A DNA stretch of 64,000 nucleotides, from the NCBI GenBank assembly GCA_934045075.1, contig OW203747.1:10621692-10685691 (forward strand), in the 5' to 3' direction. Within the stretch, counting starts at the first letter, position 1. The number at the start of each line of letters is the position of its first letter. The DNA comes from Yponomeuta sedellus (lineage: Eukaryota; Arthropoda; Insecta; Lepidoptera; Yponomeutidae). The notes under the pieces were generated by a model, which was not told the DNA's origin, did no database searches, and saw nothing but the letters and a program-made list of their open reading frames with translations. The position numbers and the translations under genes are program-made. This document shows positions 39,552-49,958 of this stretch, piece after piece.

Positions 39552-40838
39552 CGAGGGCTGCTACTTATGTATGCGGAATAGAAAAAATAAACAAATGTAT
39601 ATGGCTAAATATGCTTTTATTGTTTTTTAAAGTATTCTCCACTACGATCGATGCACTTTTGCACTCGATGAAACCAATTTGTAAAACACTTTTTCCACTC
39701 TGATTGAGGTATCTCCAAAACGTGCTGTTTGAACGCATCTACGGCATCTTCACGGGTCGAAAATCGTTGACCACGTAATTAATTCTTTACATTTGGGATT
39801 AAATAGAAATAATTGGGAGCCAAATCAGGGCTGTACGGTGGATGACCTATCAATTCTATTTTTGACCATCCAAAAATGTAGTTGTTTCCTGAGATGTATG
39901 ACAGCTGGCTGACTGATTCTGCGTCGCTGGCTGTTTTGGCGTATTTCTTCAAATACTTCCGGCAAACAAATAGTCGTGTATCACTCCGAATTAACCGTTC
40001 TGCAATTCTCCAGTGGTATTGTAGCCACATGGCCATTAATACCAAAAAAGCAGGCCACAGTGCTTTTTGCACGAGCTTTACATTGCTTTTTGCAAGAGCC
40101 ACTTTCGTAGGGTTCGGCTCATTTTGAAACACCCAAACTGTTGATTGTTGTTTAGTTTCGGGATCTTGCGCGTAGATCCAGGATTCGTCACCTGTGTAGA
40201 TAATATAAACAGATTTTGAGTCGCCTCCGTTGAACTTTTAAAAGGTTTTCTTGCACCATTCGACGCGAGCATCTTTTTGATCCTGAGTTAAGTTGTGCGG
40301 GATCCAACGCCAACAATTTTTTTTACAGACAAATGTTCATGTAATAATCCTATGAATGCTCGTCATACATATGCCCAGAATAGCCTCTATCTCGCGATAC
40401 GTCACATGGCGGTCTGGCAGTATTAGTTTTCGCACAGCTTCAATATTTTGTGGCACAACCACCGATTTCGGGCGACCTTCTTTAACTTCGTCCGTGAGCT
40501 TACTGCACCCGCGATTAAACTCACAAAACCAGTGATACACAGTCGTTTTTGATGGAGCTTCACCACCAAAAGTCGAAGTTAATTGATCTACGCACTGTTC
40601 TTGCGCTAAACCACGTCGAAAATCGTAATAAATCATAGCACGAATATTTGCACGAGTGAGTTCCATTTTTTCAGCGATATGACATTTTAAACCCAACAAA
40701 AACAAAACACTGACGTATATAAGAGAAAAATATTAGCGGCCAGTATTTAAAAAAAGAACGAATTTGACCAAGGAGGTCAGACATTGCGTTTAAAATTATT
40801 GGAATCCCAGATTCCGCATACATAAGTAGCAGCCTATG
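39552..40838 (-). mobile_element. Mariner transposon, decayed
   Basis: About 1.29 kb with terminal inverted repeats ggctgctacttatgtatgcg at both ends, each flanked by TA. It carries one transposase gene on the minus strand, broken by frameshifts. A terminal fragment of the same family is at 8388-8563. Located in intron C-D. Confidence 0.85.
39660..40705 (-). pseudogene. Mariner transposase, frameshifted
   Basis: The N-terminal half (40705-40337) is open: MELTRANIRAMIYYDFRRGL begins the paired-like HTH region, then GGEAPSKTTVYHWFCEFNRG, the GRPKSVV linker hook, and VTYREIEAILGICMTSIHRI. Downstream the frame changes several times. TGDESW-like sequence (first catalytic Asp region) lies near 40185-40195, VFQNEPNPTKVALAKSNVK near 40060-40130, and the third-Asp block HPPYSPDLAPNYFYLIPNVK near 39780-39850. 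The family is the mariner D,D34D group. The second-Asp region is scrambled, so the enzyme is dead. Confidence 0.85.
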
Positions 40839-40841
40839 TAC

Positions 40842-41240
40842 TAACGAGTATTTTCACACAGTCAAAATTGCTCATCGTCCAGACATTACGTCAGAAAATA
40901 AGTGTTAGAAATGCGTGAATGGGTCTAGAAAAGCTTAACATCAAATTGCGGACCAAGATTTCCTATTTGCTTATCCGGCATCTTGAAAAAAGGGTTATGA
41001 GATTTTTTACAGTACCTCGTTGAGAGACGAAAATTTTGATGCAATCCTTTTTTGTTGCTTTCTTCACAATCTACAATTAAGGTCCTTTTCGTTCGTCGTT
41101 ACAGAGATATAATGAACATCCATAAATTTTGGTAAATAAATGGTTTTTGCTATTTTCCCTTGTATCTATGGATTTATTGAACAGCCATAAGTTTTGGTAA
41201 TAATATGACCAGCAGCAGACGAATACGTGCTGATTGATGA
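40842..41240. other. End of intron C-D
   Basis: Between the mariner and exon D; no repeat recognised. The minus-strand ORF overlapping exon D (41077-41376) is a shadow. Confidence 0.35.
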
Positions 41241-41261
41241 AGTATCTTTTTGGTCTTTCAG

Positions 41262-41383
41262 GTCGGCCAACGGCCAGGGTTTCCTGGTGGAAGTCGCACG
41301 AGCTCCTGGCCAACTCCGAAGCTCGAGCCACAGTCAGCTTCAAGGTGCAGCGATCAGACCTCGGGAGCGACATCACATGCCAG
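41262..41383 (+). CDS. Sidestep-like IgSF protein, exon D (rest of Ig2)
   Basis: A 122-bp internal exon; acceptor ctttttggtctttcag, donor gttagt. Joined to exon C it reads GGRPTARVSWWKSHELLAN, then SEARATVSFKVQRSDLGSDI and TCQ. VSWW holds the Ig core tryptophan and is typical of the Sidestep family (V-x-W-W-x). DLGSDITCQ supplies the second Ig2 cysteine. The exon ends after a complete codon (phase 0), matching exon E. Confidence 0.93.
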
Positions 41384-41546
41384 GTTAGTCAGGACCTCGA
41401 TTTTTTTATACGTCTAATCCTACTAATACACTGGCCTGCAAGACTAAGTAATACACTTTAAGTGCACAAGATATCATTTCGAAATAAAGAGGACTCGAAA
41501 AAGAGTTTAGCTTTGTGTGTTAAATCTCCATAGTAGGTAACCTTCT

Positions 41547-41742
41547 TTATGCCACACCTGGCCAGAAAGCGGCTTTTTCCGTACGCGCAGCGTGTAGACA
41601 TAAAAAGATGTACACAACACGGGAGGTAATAAAGAAAGCTCTCGATCGCATATTTACGTCCCTCGCTTGCAGCTCGGGCCGCAAACTTCTGCGATCTCGG
41701 CCATTCTTTGTATTACCACCCTAGTTGTGTAATGTACTATTT
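41547..41742 (+). repeat. Repeat R4, uninterrupted copy
   Basis: The reference for the interrupted copy at 19163-19722: tttatgccacacctggccag, then gaaagcggctttttccgtac, gtagacataaaaagatgtac, ttgtattaccaccctagttg. Confidence 0.7.
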
Positions 41743-42582
41743 TAATACAGTTGCTCAAAAAGTGGCGTATTGCAGCGACGTATAGCGTGCGGGATGTGGG
41801 CTATTACACACTCGTGCTTTTTTTTACCTTTCCCGCACTTGTGCGTTCTCTTTCCCAACTGTCAAAATAATGTCTTTAAAAAGAAAAGCCAACCATGAAG
41901 TTTTTACTAAAAAAAATTCACAGAAGTTTTTATGAGCTACTAATTTGTTTCAATATCAGATTTAATGATTTGATTGAATGAGTTAAGTTAGGTTTCATTT
42001 TATTTCATCTCATTAAATTTCATTTTCATTTCATATCAATAAAAAAAATTCTACTGAAGACTTGGCTGTATGGGCATAGTTCCCTTTGCCTACTAGAATG
42101 GGTGAAGAAAAAAAATCTCTGCTTATATTTTTTTACGGTTGGCGCCATTTTCCAAATAATTTTTTTTATTAAATTGCTTATTTTTTTCGCAACTGTATTA
42201 AAAATAGTCGTTCAGTACACGTGCGGAACCGTCATTGCAACTTGTTCCGACTGTCAACCCTCGCCTTCGGCTGCTCCTTGGCTCGGGTAGACATTTGTCG
42301 GAACTCTTTGCAATGACAGCCTTTCCGCACTTGTAATGAAATATACTATTTCAGACATGGCTGAAAAATAAAAACTAAATTTTTTGGGTGGTTCAGTATA
42401 ACGCAAAATTATAACTGTAGTAGTCTGTTAGTTTTCAGAATATACCTCGGGCTTTAGAGTAGGCTTTGGTTTTCGCCGAAAGCGTTTAATAGCTACTACT
42501 TTTTGCTCTGTATAAAACTTGACTTCACTATTTTGAGGTGAGTAATTTATTAACTAATTTGTTATTAATATTATTATTAAAA
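41743..42582. other. Intron D-E, mostly unassigned
   Basis: 42425-42530 (ttttcagaatatacctcggg, gtaggctttggttttcgccg) recurs at 44135-44225, an unclassified ~100-bp repeat. The rest is unrecognised A+T-rich DNA. Confidence 0.35.
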
Positions 42583-43050
42583 AAGCTCTCCATCGAAAAA
42601 GGGACATATTTGACCCATCTGAGGGCAATAATAAGAATAATAATGCTAGTAGGCGAAGCAAATTAAATTCAATAAAAGCATTTTGAGGAATAAATTTCCA
42701 GAAAGCTGGATATCATTTTAATACTTCATTTGCTCCCTAAATGTCCCTCTTTAACATTGTAATAATGATATTTTCAGTCCAACGTACCGTTTCCGAGCTA
42801 CAAGCACAAAAATGGAAAAAGCGCAAAAATTTCGCGCTTTTTTGGCCTCCAAAAAATGGGCTCACCTCCTGGGACCGTGCGAATTCGGATTACACGCATT
42901 TAGGACCAAATGAAAGTATACAAATTATATCCAGCTTTCTGCAAATTAATTCCTAGATTTTTTTTTAGTTTGATTGACCTATAGATATTATTTTATGTTT
43001 TACCTACAAAAGTCAAGAAATGATAGCTGTCAGAATTCTACGGAATAAAA
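42583..43050 (+). repeat. Unclassified ~460-bp repeat
   Basis: The full-length relative of the deleted copy at 33481-33600. Internal partial inversion: tttccagaaagctggatatc with atatccagctttctgcaaat (42698 and 42924), suggesting a foldback element. The 71-codon ORF within it shows no domain. Confidence 0.5.
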
Positions 43051-43095
43051 AATCGAAGTATACTGAGCAAGAGATTTCAGTCGATAAAATATATA

Positions 43096-43649
43096 CAGGG
43101 CGTCCCAAAGTTATGGGCCATGAAGGGAAAGTACCTTAAATATCGTAGATAGGGTATTTTGCTGAAAGAAGACTTTATGTTATTTTTGAAAGTTAGTAAT
43201 TCTGCATTCAAAGATTTTCTAAAAATTACTTGCCTTGTCTGGGAATCGAACCGACTTAAATTAAAAAAAACACCTTTTATTTAATTTAATTTAATTAATT
43301 TACAAAAAATACCTACTTAAGTAATTGACTACGGCAGTTTCATGTATGTTTTTAATTTGATTAAAATGATTAATTTCACGCTGTTCCTTTCTTTTAAAAT
43401 ACTATGTTACTTAAGAAGAGTTATTATTTTTTGGCCATTATTTCGATAGGCATCATAAAAGTAGGGGTGGTTTCATTTTTTAAATTTAAGTCGGTTCGAT
43501 TCCCAGACAAGGCAAGTAATTTTTAGAAAATCTTTGAATGCAGACTTACTAACTTTTAAAAATAACATAAAGTCTTATTTCAGCAAAATGCCCTATCTAC
43601 GATTTTTAAGGTACTTTCCCTTCATGGACCATAACTTTGGGACGCCCTG
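43096..43649. mobile_element. Foldback element with tRNA-like B box in its arms
   Basis: 554 bp with ~170-bp inverted arms: ends cagggcgtcccaaagttatg and cataactttgggacgccctg, flanked on each side by TATA. Each arm contains aaaattacttgccttgtctg and gaatcgaaccgactta (reverse of aagtcggttcgattccc), which includes a consensus B box. The middle is A+T-rich. No protein. Confidence 0.82.
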
Positions 43650-44239
43650 TATAGGTACTACGAGACTGTATCGGCGGAATAATTTAACGACACATTTAGC
43701 GCTTAAGTGCTTAAGCTTTAGTGTTCTGAAGTAAGTGAAAAAGCAGGTATAATATATCTAAAGACTATTTCTTCTTAAAAGCACAACGAAGTGGCAAGAT
43801 AATCTTTTCTAGTACAACGGCCATATTCTTCTTTTAAAAACTACTAGTGTTGACAGTCTCAGATACAATATTTCTCACGACTGTATTATATTGGTAAATA
43901 ATAATAAAAGTAATGAAAATTGATTTGCAATGATGATACATCGTTAAGCGCTGTTAATGCTATCAGAAATTTAGCGCATTTTTGTCGATAACAACCTACT
44001 CGGTGTCTATTGTCGATATATAAGTATTTATTTAAGTATTTACTACCAAATTTTTAAAAATTATTTTATGCTAATAATTGAGAAGAGTGTATCATTGTAA
44101 GCTAGCATATTATCTATGTATATAGTTCTCTTAGCTTTTAGAATGTAGGTACCTCGGGCTCTAGAGTAGGCTTCGGTTTTCGCCGAAAGCACATGAGTGT
44201 AACACTACTTCCTGCTCTGTATAGTGTGTGACATTTACA

Positions 44240-44625
44240 CTGTATTACGTACAGGCAGCGACCCGTCGCTTCGAATCCCGGCATGGGTGGAATTTTTAGC
44301 CTCTAAATAGGTTTCCGAAATTCGTTAGCACGGGTTAGTGCATTTTAAAACAATGTAATCATGTGGGTACAGCGATATCATTCCGATGTAAAACCTAACT
44401 GCAAAGTAGGTACTCGGGGCTGCAAGTGATGAAAATTGCTTTAGCCAGATGTCGCTGCCTGTACGTAATACAGAGATTATTGTGAAGAGGTTCGGAATTT
44501 CACTGATGCCGGTGAGTCGCCTATTAGCTCAGTTGGAAAGACCGCTGGCACGGATAGCCAGAGGTCGCGGGTTCGAATCCCAGAATGGGTGGAATTTTTA
44601 GCCTCTAAATAGGTTTTTAAAGTTA
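44240..44625 (+). repeat. Tandem tRNA-like repeat units
   Basis: A truncated tRNA-like 3' half (44266-44290) plus agcctctaaataggtttccg and the tagcacgggttagtgcatt block, then a ~170-bp leader, then a second tRNA-like region (44515-44590; A box tagctcagttgg, B box ggttcgaatcc) and its own agcctctaaataggttttta. So the element's ends can be joined head to tail. Confidence 0.72.
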
Positions 44626-44977
44626 TTTTAATATAAATTTAACATGTAACTTACATAATATCATAATAGAGAGATCGTTGTGAGAGGTTGTCTTTAGTTC
44701 TGTAACGATATGGTGTTCACTGTTATGTTACAAGAACTCTGTAAATAAATAAACCTAAATGTAAATCTATATAATTATATTATATGTGTAAGAACTTTGG
44801 CCCTTGCATCTGCTTAATGAGATGACTTATACAGCGTCCAGTGGCACCTTCACTCACGCTAGAAGAGGGTATAGGAACCACTCAACCGCTGCAACATTGG
44901 TTTTTAGATGGATGTTTTTTTGGATGTTATATGTATACAATTACTCATATCCGAATGTATTATTCTCTTACCAACAG

Positions 44978-45035
44978 GCGGTGACTGACCCATCAATAAC
45001 GCCCGTCTCGGAGACCCTGTCAATCGATGTCAATT
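44978..45035 (+). CDS. Sidestep-like IgSF protein, exon E (Ig2-Ig3 linker)
   Basis: A 58-bp internal exon; acceptor ttattctcttaccaacag, donor gtaagt. After exon D (TCQ) it reads AVTDPSITPVSETLSIDVN, then one base T (phase 1). This is the G strand of Ig2, ending in the x-D-V-N/D-L-N type turn that leads into Ig3 of Sidestep proteins, where Leu (TT-/CT-) usually follows. The next exon is not in the remaining 19 kb as far as I can see. Confidence 0.85.
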
Positions 45036-45125
45036 GTAAGTGTTTGTTTCTTATTTTTACTTAACTCTACATGGCGACTCATCGATATTCTTACTTTTTC
45101 CGTTATTCAGCTTTGACAATACAAT

Positions 45126-45415
45126 GACGACCTTTGTGGCGTGCGCTACCGCTACGCCACAAAGGTCGTAGTCCGGTCTAGTTGATATGTAAAGTAGTAA
45201 TAAAGTAAAGGAGTAGTAATTAGACGGCCTCTGTGGCACAGCGGTAGAGCATCTGCCTACCATGCAAGAGGTCCCGGGTTCGCATCCCGGCTGGGGACAA
45301 AAAGAAAACCACAGGTCTTGGATGTTTACGTGATTGTGATGTCGTTGTTTCTGGTTCCCGCGACACAGGGTATCCTAGTGTGGGGCCAGAAGCAATGTAT
45401 GTGCCTGTATGTAAA
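45126..45415 (+). mobile_element. tRNA-headed SINE (S2) with inverted head
   Basis: A small palindrome of the head (gacgacctttgtggcgtgcg with gctacgccacaaaggtcgta, 45126-45170) precedes a complete sense copy at 45222-45415 (cctctgtggcacagcggtag, ggttcgcatcc). Confidence 0.72.
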
Positions 45416-45544
45416 TTTTTTTTTATTTTACTTTCTACAAATACATACCATTACAGGCTGAGCCTAATGCGATATGTATGCTATTTATACTAGACAAAAA
45501 TATTTTAATTCTAATTTATGTTATGTTAAATATGCTGGATATAA

Positions 45545-46140
45545 TCTAAGTCAAGAGGCCTACCAACCGCGCTACCACCGTTTTACCAACATCAAATGCT
45601 AGGCATAATCTAAGGCAATAGTTCTACCAACCGCGCTAACACCGTTTAGCAAAATGCTAGGCACTATCTAAGGCAAGAGTTCTACCAACCGCGTTACCAC
45701 TGCTTAAGCCAAATGCTAGGCATAATCTAAGGCAAGAGTTCTACCAACCGCGCTAACACCGTTTAGCAAAATGCTAAGCACTATCTAAGGCAAGAGTTCT
45801 ACCAACCGCGTTACCACTGCTTAAGCAATATGCTGGGTATAATCTAAGGCAAGAGCCAATCTCGCTACCACTATTTTAGCAAAATGCTAGGCGTAATCTA
45901 AGACAAGCGTTCAACCAACTGCGTTACCACTGCTTAAGCAAAAAGCTAGGTATAATCTAAGGCAAGAGTTCTACCAACCGCGATACCACTGCTTAAGTAA
46001 GATGTTAGTTATCTAAGGTAAGAGTTTGACCAATTTCGCTTCCACCCACTACTTTAGCAAAATGCTAGGCGCAATCTAAGGCAAGAGTCTTACCAACCGC
46101 GCTACTAACGCTCAAGCAAAGTGCTAGACTTAATCTTAAA
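45545..46140. repeat. Minisatellite, ~59-bp unit, about 10 copies
   Basis: The unit has aatctaaggcaagagttcta, then ccaaccgcgctaccacc, then ttagcaaaatgctaggc. In the first half two unit types alternate (cgctaacaccgtttag and cgttaccactgcttaag), a higher-order 117-bp repeat. Copies decay toward the right edge. The reverse complement (gcggttggtagaactcttgc) resembles a tRNA D-arm/anticodon segment, weakly suggesting a SINE-head origin. Confidence 0.85.
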
Positions 46141-46217
46141 TAAAGCTTGGTATAATATTCCCTAAAGCTAAAATTATCGAATTTCACAAAATTAATTCAC
46201 CGAAGATAATTCCTACT

Positions 46218-46436
46218 TAAAAACCTATTTAGAGGCTAAAAATTTCACCCATGCCGGGATTCGAACCCGCAACCTCTGGCTATCCGTACCAGTACGGATA
46301 CGTACGGATATCTGGTACGGATAGCCAGAGGTTGCGGGTTCGAATCCCGGCATGGGTGAAATTTTTAGCCTCTAAATAGGTTTTTAAATTTGTTCCTTAG
46401 CACGGGTTAGTGCATTAAAAATAAAAATATTGTAAT
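46218..46436. repeat. tRNA-like palindrome
   Basis: Arms as at 26267-26462, with the turn at gtaccagtacggatacgtac. Right outer block tagcacgggttagtgcatta then aaaatattgtaa. Lies at the end of the minisatellite. Confidence 0.8.
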
Positions 46437-46619
46437 AATTCCTACTGTTCCATGGCAAAAGCGGGAGACAGATGAACGGAAATTAGGGCTTTGACAAATA
46501 TTTTAGCAGGGTTAGTAAATTTCTGTGCTGGGTTAGTCCCGATGAATGACTCGTATTGATTCTTTAAACAATACGAGTCATCATCGAACACTTTTTCACA
46601 TTTCTTTTACATTTCATTT

Positions 46620-46865
46620 AGAGAAGCCCTCGTGGCCTAGTCAAATCGACTGATTGGAATCAATCACTTGAGTTAAGCAACACCAGCCGCGGTAAGGTGC
46701 CGGTTTGGTGATTGTCCCGTAACTACCACTAGTAGCATTTTTTCCGAGTTCTACCGTGCTTCGCAAGGCACGTAAAGCTTTTGGTTTCCGCTGTCATATA
46801 ATGGCAGTCATTAGGCTATGTCAGAGGCCTTATGGGCGGCTTTATAACTTCTGACAGTAAGTCTG
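46620..46865 (+). repeat. 5S-headed SINE, diverged, tail missing
   Basis: Head ctcgtggcctagtcaaatcg and decayed 5S boxes, body to ataacttctgacagtaag, then replaced by LINE-C sequence. Confidence 0.65.
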
Positions 46866-46894
46866 TTAATTAAATTAAGATATATTTTGTAGTA

Positions 46895-47145
46895 TATTTT
46901 GCGAATGTGAGTGGAAGGGCTGTTAAGGGACGTCCCAGGCCGACATACATCGATCAAATAGGGGATGTAATAGCAAAGGGGATAAGAAGTACCCGGAACT
47001 GGCGTGCGTGCATGGAACGACTTATGGACTTTGATAAAGCGAAGGTGATCTGTCAGGATCGTGTAAAGTTGCAGTCCTTAGGCTCTGCCTACCTATCCCT
47101 CTGGGATACAGACATGAGGTTATGTATGCATGTTTTGAAAAGAAT
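46895..47145 (+). pseudogene. LINE-C ORF2 C-terminal fragment
   Basis: An open stretch reads ANVSGRAVKGRPRPTYIDQI, GDVIAKGIRSTRNWRACMER, then KVICQDRVKLQSLGSAYLSL and a stop. It corresponds to 18385-18600 but keeps the terminal part open. 5'-truncated. Confidence 0.7.
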
Positions 47146-47307
47146 AAATGTGGAGTTTCTTTGTTAACATCTTCTCCACACTATAAATAAAATTGTGAGA
47201 CTAACAATTTTGACGTTCATTATGTGAACGTTTTGTTTTATAGTGAATAAAAAAAAAATGTATTGTATTTTGAGTTTGAGGATGTGTCCTGCAGTGCGAC
47301 GTATATT

Positions 47308-47525
47308 GATACCAACCCTTGTATGTCCCCACTGCTGGGGAACAGGTCTCTTCCTGCATTGCAGGAAGGTTAGCCCATACTCCACCATGGGGCCAAGTCC
47401 GGGTTGGTGGAGGATTGTAGGACAGTGGCGTGTCTTGCTGTCAGAAGTTATCAAGCTGCCCATAAGGCCTCTGACATGGCTTAACGACTGCCATTACATG
47501 ACAGCCGGCACCAACGGCTTAACAA
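47308..47525 (-). repeat. 5S-SINE, antisense, head missing
   Basis: Tail taccaacccttgtatgtccc to the body block cggcaccaacggcttaac. A further tail scrap is at 47996-48080. Confidence 0.68.
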
Positions 47526-48171
47526 CTACGTTTATGGGCTATATAAAAATAAAACAAAAAAACATCAATAATAATCCTAAACGATACACGATTGCATCAC
47601 TCAGGATTTAGTGCGTGCAATGTAATACGAGTATAGAAGCTATTCTATTAAGCGGGTTCAGTTAGGAACAAGCCTCCTTCAACTATAATTTTAGGAAATT
47701 GCCGTGGACGTGTACCTTTCGCAGTGTGCAAATTTGTGGAGTTAATTCTGTTTGAATATAATTTTCAGGTTACATTCCACAGAATTGTAGGGCCGTGGCC
47801 ACACAGAAGAGAAGAGGGCAATCAGACGTCGTCTTTAGAATTCACTGTCATACAAAATGTACAGAATTGAACAAAATGTATAAAATGACGAAGCCCACAC
47901 GGAAGAAACTGGGGACGCGAAAACTACACAAGGAGTCGAGTATTTTCCTCACCCTCGTAAAATATCCTCCCTTTGTGGCCAGTGCCTGAAACGTATCGTT
48001 ATCAACCCTTGTATGTCCCTACTGCTGAGGTACGAGTCTCTTCCTACGTGGCAGGGAGGTCAGGCCATACTCTTACCATACTTACTATAAGAAGGCCAGG
48101 GCCTTAGCGACCACATATTAAAATATATATTATAAATTGTTTAAAAACATGGTTATGTATTAAACGTGTCA
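47526..48171. other. Unassigned, with SINE scrap
   Basis: No exon of the Sidestep gene or other gene recognised. The 64-codon ORF at 47795 has no domain. Confidence 0.3.
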
Positions 48172-48430
48172 AATCGCGATTATTTATTAGGCAAAACGTA
48201 ATTACCTTATTTCCCGACGTTTCGGCAGCGTTACAGTTGCCGTGGTCTCGGGTTGACCACGGCAACCTGTAACGCGTAGCATAAGGTAATTACGTTTTAC
48301 CTAATAAGTAATCGAGATTAGACCCGTTATTAAATGCTCATACATAGTAATATATTAATATAACTATGTATGATTATACTATTTTTATTTTTAATGCACT
48401 AACCCGTGCTAAGGACAATTTTAAAAACAT
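48172..48430. repeat. Foldback derivative plus tRNA-like outer block
   Basis: 48172-48330: inverted arms cgattatttattaggcaaaa/ttttacctaataagtaatcg around gacgtttcggcagcgttaca and accacggcaacctgtaacg. 48377-48430: only the outer block (tatttttaatgcactaaccc to ttttaaaaaca) of the tRNA-like element. Confidence 0.62.
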
Positions 48431-48944
48431 ATTTATATGTACCTACATCAAAGAGTATATAACAACTACGTTTTGTACATAAAAAAGATGACAATCTTTC
48501 ACACGCAAAGAGTTCAGCGCCCTCCAAACTTCGCCTGCGAATTCAAGGAAAACGGAGAGTGTCATTACCATATCACTCATCACGATATGACGCGTCATTA
48601 CCGGCGTGTCAAAGGTTCCAATGCCTTTGTCACACCTCGGGAATCCAGCGCTTGTCAGCTGAAAATGTTGAGTGACAATTCCGCCAGTCAAATTAAACGC
48701 AGCTCGTCAAGTTGTCACTAACTTGGATTCGAAATTCAATATTATACCGAGTAGCAATTTACTAGCACCCTTGCCGATACCTACGTACTCTTTGTATCAT
48801 CGCAATTTTTTTTCCAAGGGAGCGTGTCTAGAAAATCGACGGCTTTGGAGATATTGAGGTCCAAAGCTGCGCTTTTTTGCAGAAAAAAAATAAATATAGT
48901 GGAAACGAAAAAGCACTAATTTATAGAACACTTAATAACAACTG
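48431..48944. other. Unassigned
   Basis: Opposed 94- and 82-codon ORFs (48437-48721) occupy the same bases. Neither has a recognisable domain or splice-flanked exon structure, so neither is called. Confidence 0.3.
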
Positions 48945-49275
48945 TATTTACACGGATATTTACTCGTTTGATTTTACATTTTACAATTTTCCGACGTTTC
49001 GGCACTTTTGCAAGTGCCGTGGTCCCGGAAGACTTAGGTGAAAGCATTAACTGTTAGTTTACTAGCCTCAGCAAAAATTACAAAAGAAAATTATGAAGTT
49101 ATGTTCCAAAATAGGCAAACCAATTAGTCAACAATATTGATTTTTATATAAATATATATATATATATATATATACAATGCGATATACTCACTGATCTAAC
49201 ATAATACGTTTTCTCGGAAATGGCACGAGTTAGTAAACCAATTAGTCAACAATAATAGTTATATAAAGTCAACGT
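48945..49275. repeat. Foldback derivative, one-armed
   Basis: atttacacggatatttactc, gacgtttcggcacttttgca, gtgccgtggtcccggaag, ttccaaaataggcaaaccaa as in the left arm of 32758-33427. An (AT)n run at 49145-49174 and a repeated aaccaattagtcaacaat follow. Confidence 0.62.
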
Positions 49276-49283
49276 CGTCGTCG

Positions 49284-49530
49284 TCTGGCTATACTAGTCC
49301 ACTGCTGGACATAGCCCTCCCCTATAGAGCGCCACGTTGTGCTATCATAGGGGGTAATGCCCATAATCCCCACGCTGGGCATGCGGGTTGGGGATCGCAG
49401 TTCGGTGGAATTGTACTGCAGGGGGCGCTGCTGCCCACCCCCCGGTTTGTGTCCCATAGTCGCCCTTTACGACACCCGCGGGAAGAATTGGGTTGGTGCT
49501 ATTCTCTAGGCCGACACCACACAGCCAGCA
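49284..49530 (-). repeat. Repeat R5, longest copy
   Basis: Contains all R5 blocks seen at 38310 plus cgacacccgcgggaagaatt and ctattctctaggccgacacc. Its small ORFs are by-products. Confidence 0.6.
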
Positions 49531-49661
49531 TTTTGACTCACACACATTTTGACACACATTCGAAAACTTAAATATTATTTTATTTATTTTTTATACAGCA
49601 CCAATTGGCTGTCATTGCCTCTCCAGTGAGCTTAAAACATATTTTTGTGGCAGTTCTCCAT

Positions 49662-49955
49662 TATTAAAAACCTATTTAGGGGCAAAAAATTCCACCCATG
49701 CCGGGACTCGACCCCGCGACCTCTGGCTAACCGAAGTGCGTGATCGACGGTCGAGTAAGACCGCGGTTTTAAATACCGACGAACTTGGCTCGCGGCTCGT
49801 TGGCGCTGATCGAGTAGCGAGCCAAGTAAAAAATACGTCATGACGACGAGCCGCGAGCCAGGCTCGGCGGTATTTCACACCACGCTTTTGCAATGATACA
49901 CCGGCGAGCTTTACCGACGAGCCATAAAACCGCGGTATTACTCGCCCGTCGATCA
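49662..49955. repeat. tRNA-like arm joined to a second inverted repeat
   Basis: 49662-49735 is the antisense tRNA-like arm. At 49743 an unrelated inverted repeat starts: gtgatcgacggtcgagtaag, accgcggttttaaatacc pair with taaaaccgcggtattactcg and cgtcgatcaac (49925-49958). It looks like a G+C-rich MITE inserted at the anticodon position. Confidence 0.55.
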
Positions 49956-49958
49956 ACA

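Noticed and set aside
41077..41376. 99-codon minus-strand ORF
   Set aside because: Overlaps exon D antisense and otherwise reads intron.
45545..46140. CRISPR array
   Set aside because: No unique spacers between constant repeats; the whole unit repeats and drifts, and the context is a eukaryotic intron-rich region.
47795..48721. Further Sidestep exons (Ig3)
   Set aside because: No Cys/Trp Ig spacing, no phase-1 acceptor followed by a Leu-rich Ig3 start; the ORFs here lack any IgSF pattern.
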